NCBI RefSeq assembly: GCF_001748365.1
Contig: NZ_BDHH01000011.1
Location: forward strand, 8,850 to 72,849
Source: Fusibacter sp. 3D3
GTDB lineage: Bacteria; Bacillota; Clostridia; Peptostreptococcales; Acidaminobacteraceae
Direction of reading: 5' to 3'
Length of the DNA stretch: 64,000 bases
Made by a program: the position numbers and the translations under genes. Position 1 is the first letter of the stretch. Every line of letters starts with the position of its first letter. Below are positions 61,383-64,000 of the stretch, piece by piece. The notes under the pieces are model-generated. The model was not told where the DNA came from and did not search any database. It saw only the letters and a list, made by a program, of their open reading frames with translations.

Positions 61383-63125
61383 CTAAATTTTTTCCTTAGG
61401 CACATAATGCGTATGAAGCAGTTCATGCGCTTTATGACTATTGGGTTTGCCTAGGAAATCATCGTAGAGTTTTTTAATGTAAGGATTCTCATGTGATTTT
61501 CTAAGGACTTTATTTCGATCTTCTTGATAGATTGCAGCTTGTCTTTTCTTGATGATTTCCATATCGCCATGATGGTAGGGTTGACCACCACCACCAATAC
61601 AGCCACCAGGACATGCCATGATTTCGATGGCATCATAATGAGAAGTGCCAGCCTGAATTTCTTCAAGGAGTGTTCTGGCGTTACCTAGACCATGAGCAAT
61701 ACCAATTCGAAGGTTGAGATCGCCAATCTGTACATGACCTTCTCGGATGCCTTCAAATCCCCTAAGTTGTTCAAATTCAACCTTTTCGAGGGTTTCATTC
61801 GTAATCCATTCATAAGCCGTTCTAACCGCGGCTTCAATAACACCACCTGTAGTCCCAAAGATTACTGAAGCACCAGTACTTTCGCCGAGGATAGAGTCAA
61901 AATCACTTTCGGGCAATCCCGCATAGTCCACAGCAGCTTCTTTAAGCATAAGGCCAAGTTCGCGTGTGGTAATGACGATATCTACATTGCTATTTTCGTC
62001 TTTAGTGAGTTCGGGTCTTGCGGCCTCAGCTTTTTTAGCCAAGCATGGCATCACGGAAACCACAACAATATCATCTGGATTCATATTCATTTTCTCAGCA
62101 TAGTAAGTTTTAATGATTGCTCCAAGCATGATTTGAGGCGATTTACAGGTAGATGGAATATCCAATAAATCGGGGAATTGATGCTCGAAAAATTTGACCC
62201 ATGCTGGACAGCAACTTGTAAGCATTGGTAGACGACCGCCATTTTGGATCCTGTGGATCAGTTCGGAAGCTTCTTCCATAATGGTGAGGTCAGCACCAAA
62301 ATCGGTATCAAATATGGCATCAAATCCAAGCCCTCTTAATGAACTTACCATTTTACCTGTGCTAATGGTCCCCGCAGGCATATCAAAAAGTTCTCCGATT
62401 GCCACACGAACGGCAGGTGCCACTTGAACTACCACGTGTTTTTTAGGATCATTTAGCATATCCCAAACTTTATCCGTGTTATTGACTTCGGTGAGAGCAG
62501 CCGTTGGACAGACCGCTACGCACTGACCACAGTAGGTACAAGAAGTATCTACCATGTCTAAATTGAAAGCTGGGCCAACGAAAACATCGAAGCCTCTGTT
62601 CACCGCAGATAGAATACCACAAGTCTGAATGTCATTACACATGGTTTCACAGCGACGGCACATAACACATTTATTAGGGTCTTTTACAAGTGAGAAAGAG
62701 GAAGTGTCTTTAGGATAATTCATCTTTTCACCTTTAAAACGAATTTCACGGATGCCGAGTTCTTGAGCAAGTGCTTGGAGATCACATTCAAGGTTTTTTG
62801 CACATACGAGACAATCATAAGGATGATTGGAGAGTAATAATTCTACAGCCATTCTTCTTGCCGTGATGGAACGAATATTATCAGTTCTAATGACCATACC
62901 ATCCGTACATATTTCAGAGCAAGAGGGCACAAGAGCAGGACGGCCTTCAACTTCAACCATACACACGCGGCATGAAGCGGTTTGATTCACGATACCAAAT
63001 TCATGAAGATTGAGATGACAAAGTGTTGGTATTTTTATGTTAACTTGCTTAGTTGCATCTAAAATGGTCGTGCCTTCAGGAACTTGTAAATCTAAGTTGT
63101 TTATTTTGATATTAAGCATCTTCAA
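61383..63125 (-). CDS. hydA: [FeFe]-hydrogenase catalytic subunit
   Basis: A 580-residue enzyme. From the N-terminus: a [2Fe-2S] plant-type domain (CHLNLHEFG, SCRVCMVEV), the HxxxCxxC domain (HPYDCLVCAKNLECDL near 95), two [4Fe-4S] motifs (CVMCRRCETMC near 152, CTYCGQCVAVC near 196) and the H-cluster domain with TSCCPAWVKFFEH near 305, MPCLAKKAEAARP near 360 and MACPGGCIGGGGQPY near 508. The last three are the signatures L1-L3 that bind the diiron site. It reversibly reduces protons. The NuoF-like gene just upstream indicates the electron-bifurcating HydABC type using NADH and ferredoxin. Translation may begin at TTG 63125 (7 nt after AAGGGGG) or at ATG 63119. Confidence 0.96.
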   Translation of the reverse strand: MKMLNIKINNLDLQVPEGTTILDATKQVNIKIPTLCHLNLHEFGIVNQTASCRVCMVEVEGRPALVPSCSEICTDGMVIRTDNIRSITARRMAVELLLSNHPYDCLVCAKNLECDLQALAQELGIREIRFKGEKMNYPKDTSSFSLVKDPNKCVMCRRCETMCNDIQTCGILSAVNRGFDVFVGPAFNLDMVDTSCTYCGQCVAVCPTAALTEVNNTDKVWDMLNDPKKHVVVQVAPAVRVAIGELFDMPAGTISTGKMVSSLRGLGFDAIFDTDFGADLTIMEEASELIHRIQNGGRLPMLTSCCPAWVKFFEHQFPDLLDIPSTCKSPQIMLGAIIKTYYAEKMNMNPDDIVVVSVMPCLAKKAEAARPELTKDENSNVDIVITTRELGLMLKEAAVDYAGLPESDFDSILGESTGASVIFGTTGGVIEAAVRTAYEWITNETLEKVEFEQLRGFEGIREGHVQIGDLNLRIGIAHGLGNARTLLEEIQAGTSHYDAIEIMACPGGCIGGGGQPYHHGDMEIIKKRQAAIYQEDRNKVLRKSHENPYIKKLYDDFLGKPNSHKAHELLHTHYVPKEKI

Positions 63126-63141
63126 AAGAATACCCCCTTCT

Positions 63142-63711
63142 TTATGGTCGGATTACTGCGTCGAATTTACATGCCGTATAGCATGCGCCACAAGCAATAC
63201 ATTTTTCTGCGTCAATGACATGTTTTTGCTTTGGTTTGCCTTCGATACAATTTACTGGACAAACTCTTGCACAAGCGGTACACCCAATGCATTTATCTGC
63301 ATCGATTTTGTATTTAGCAAGGGCCTTACATGCACCCGCAGGACAACGTTTATCCTGAATATGCGCAAGGTATTCATCGTAGAAGTATTCAAGTGTGCTC
63401 AGTACAGGATTGGGTGCTGTTTGGCCAAGACCACAAAGGGCACTGTCTTTGATCATTTTACCGAGGTTTCGAAGCTTGGTGATGTCTTCCATAGTGCCTT
63501 CACCAATAGTGATTTTATCTAAAATTTCATACATTCTCTTAGTGCCAATCCTGCACGGCGTACATTTGCCACAGGATTCATCCTGAGTAAAGTCTAAATA
63601 GAACTTCGCGATGTTGACCATACAATCGTCTTCGTCCATAACGATCATACCACCAGATCCCATCATGGAACCTATGGCTTTTAAACTTTCGTAATCAATA
63701 GGTGTATCTAA
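63142..63711 (-). pseudogene. hydB: 3' part of hydB (NuoF-like hydrogenase subunit), cut by an insertion sequence
   Basis: The frame encodes the C-terminal about 190 residues of a HydB/NuoF protein: [20 protein letters not shown], then the [4Fe-4S] motif [16 protein letters not shown] and a C-terminal 2x[4Fe-4S] ferredoxin domain ([29 protein letters not shown]). Homology runs upstream of the first Met to about 63711 and stops abruptly where the IS200-type element starts. The FMN- and NADH-binding part is therefore beyond the element, outside the window. The downstream remnant has no ribosome site of its own for ATG 63666, so HydB is probably not made intact. Confidence 0.85.
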
Positions 63712-63783
63712 ATGACAATATTAATCCCCCAGCTATGCTGGGGAGAATAGAGTAAACAGAAGTGTTACGTCGATTATAATAAA

Positions 63784-63838
63784 GCCTCCTATGTTACAAT
63801 GATAATGGTGTCGTAAGCCATATCAAAACATAGGAGGC
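63784..63838 (+). promoter_or_regulatory. Shine-Dalgarno-sequestering stem upstream of tnpA
   Basis: GCCTCCTATGTT (63784-63795) is fully complementary to AACATAGGAGGC (63827-63838), which contains the tnpA ribosome site AGGAGG. In the mRNA this stem would hide the ribosome site, as known for IS200 of enterobacteria, and keep transposase translation low. Confidence 0.8.
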
Positions 63839-63845
63839 GGTCCCA

Positions 63846-64000
63846 ATGGACAATTCAAGTTTATCACACTGTAAGTGGAAATGCCAATACCACATAGTTT
63901 TTATACCTAAGTATAGAAGAAAGGTGATGTTCGGACAAACAAAGGCAGATATAAGAGAAATATTGAAGAAGTTATGTGAATATAAAAAAGTAGAAATAAT
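63846..64000 (+). CDS. tnpA: IS200-type transposase TnpA, N-terminal part
   Basis: The first 51 codons, which run off the window, encode MDNSSLSHCKWKCQYHIVFI, then PKYRRKVMFG and IREILKKLCEYKKVEI. This is the N-terminus of HUH single-strand transposases of the IS200/IS605 family (Y1 transposase). The catalytic HxH and Tyr motifs lie further downstream and are not seen. ATG 63846 follows AGGAGGCGGTCCCA. Confidence 0.93.
   Translation, partial: MDNSSLSHCKWKCQYHIVFIPKYRRKVMFGQTKADIREILKKLCEYKKVEI

Larger units (their letters stand above)
63713..64000 (+). mobile_element. IS200-type element, left end and start of tnpA
   Basis: The element starts near 63713-63720, within hydB. A hairpin CCCCAGC/GCTGGGG (63727-63743, TAT loop) is the expected left-end structure recognised by TnpA. 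It is followed by an untranslated region with a second, perfect 12-bp stem and then tnpA. The rest and the right end lie beyond the window. The insertion has broken the hydrogenase operon. Confidence 0.85.

Overview
The window looks like a chromosomal segment of an anaerobic, low-G+C Gram-positive bacterium of the Clostridia. The support is a monomeric [FeFe]-hydrogenase with a NuoF-like partner, the two-subunit iron-sulfur L-serine dehydratase, ClpE with its N-terminal zinc finger, a DAK2/DegV fusion protein, DUF1904 and DUF4342 proteins, two-gene LysO, and strong AGGAGG ribosome sites throughout. A relative of Fusibacter or Acidaminobacter would fit, but this is a guess from gene content.

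Layout. 1-1.3 kb: 5' two thirds of a 16S rRNA gene on the minus strand with its promoter. 1.7-4.0 kb: an IS3-family fragment cut by an IS110-family element that has a long structured 3' non-coding tail. 4.0-6.7 kb: serA plus a tartrate/D-malate-type dehydrogenase. 6.8-8.5 kb: a PadR regulator and a SEDS-family membrane protein with a HAAS-type prefix. 8.8-10.2 kb: a DDE transposase. 10.4-14.1 kb: thioredoxin reductase with a double-thioredoxin-fold partner, a MATE pump and a permuted papain-like protein. 14.3-17.6 kb: two cyclic-di-GMP proteins. 17.8-24.4 kb: mutY, a glutaredoxin/zinc-ribbon fusion, a diacylglycerol kinase, bacteriohemerythrin, gnd-zwf, a metal-dependent cyclase and msrA. 24.5-26.1 kb: sdaAB-sdaAA. 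26.3-38.5 kb: DAK2-DegV, DUF1295, two chemoreceptors, an ABC-F ATPase, a Nudix hydrolase, a DEAD-box helicase and two small conserved proteins. 38.5-46.3 kb: an RlmI-type methyltransferase, SulP transporter, LTA-synthase-like sulfatase, sfsA, split lysO and tpx. 46.4-49.7 kb: a cluster of DnaA boxes and an operon ending in dapF. 50-54.3 kb: a HAD phosphatase, acetate transporter-type protein and an ABC exporter. 54.4-58.8 kb: a gpx/ohrR divergent pair, a LUD protein and clpE. 59-64 kb: dsdA, a small membrane protein, hydA, and hydB cut by an IS200-type element that runs off the window.

Themes. Serine metabolism appears at three loci: synthesis by serA, L-serine breakdown by sdaAB, D-serine breakdown by dsdA. 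Thiol redox and peroxide defence are prominent (trxB plus PDO-like protein, glutaredoxin fusion, msrA, tpx, gpx/ohrR, hemerythrin, NimA-like flavoprotein), and zwf-gnd can supply reduced pyridine nucleotide. Signalling is represented by two MCPs and two GGDEF proteins.

No complete undescribed system can be proved from sequence alone. The best leads are the DnaA-box cluster far from any replication gene, the IS110 3' structured tail (candidate bridge RNA), a recurring 16-bp intergenic motif, a three-copy palindromic repeat possibly related to IS200/IS605 ends, two large intergenic cruciform-like hairpins, and the interruption of the hydrogenase operon by an IS200-type element carrying a Shine-Dalgarno-sequestering stem.
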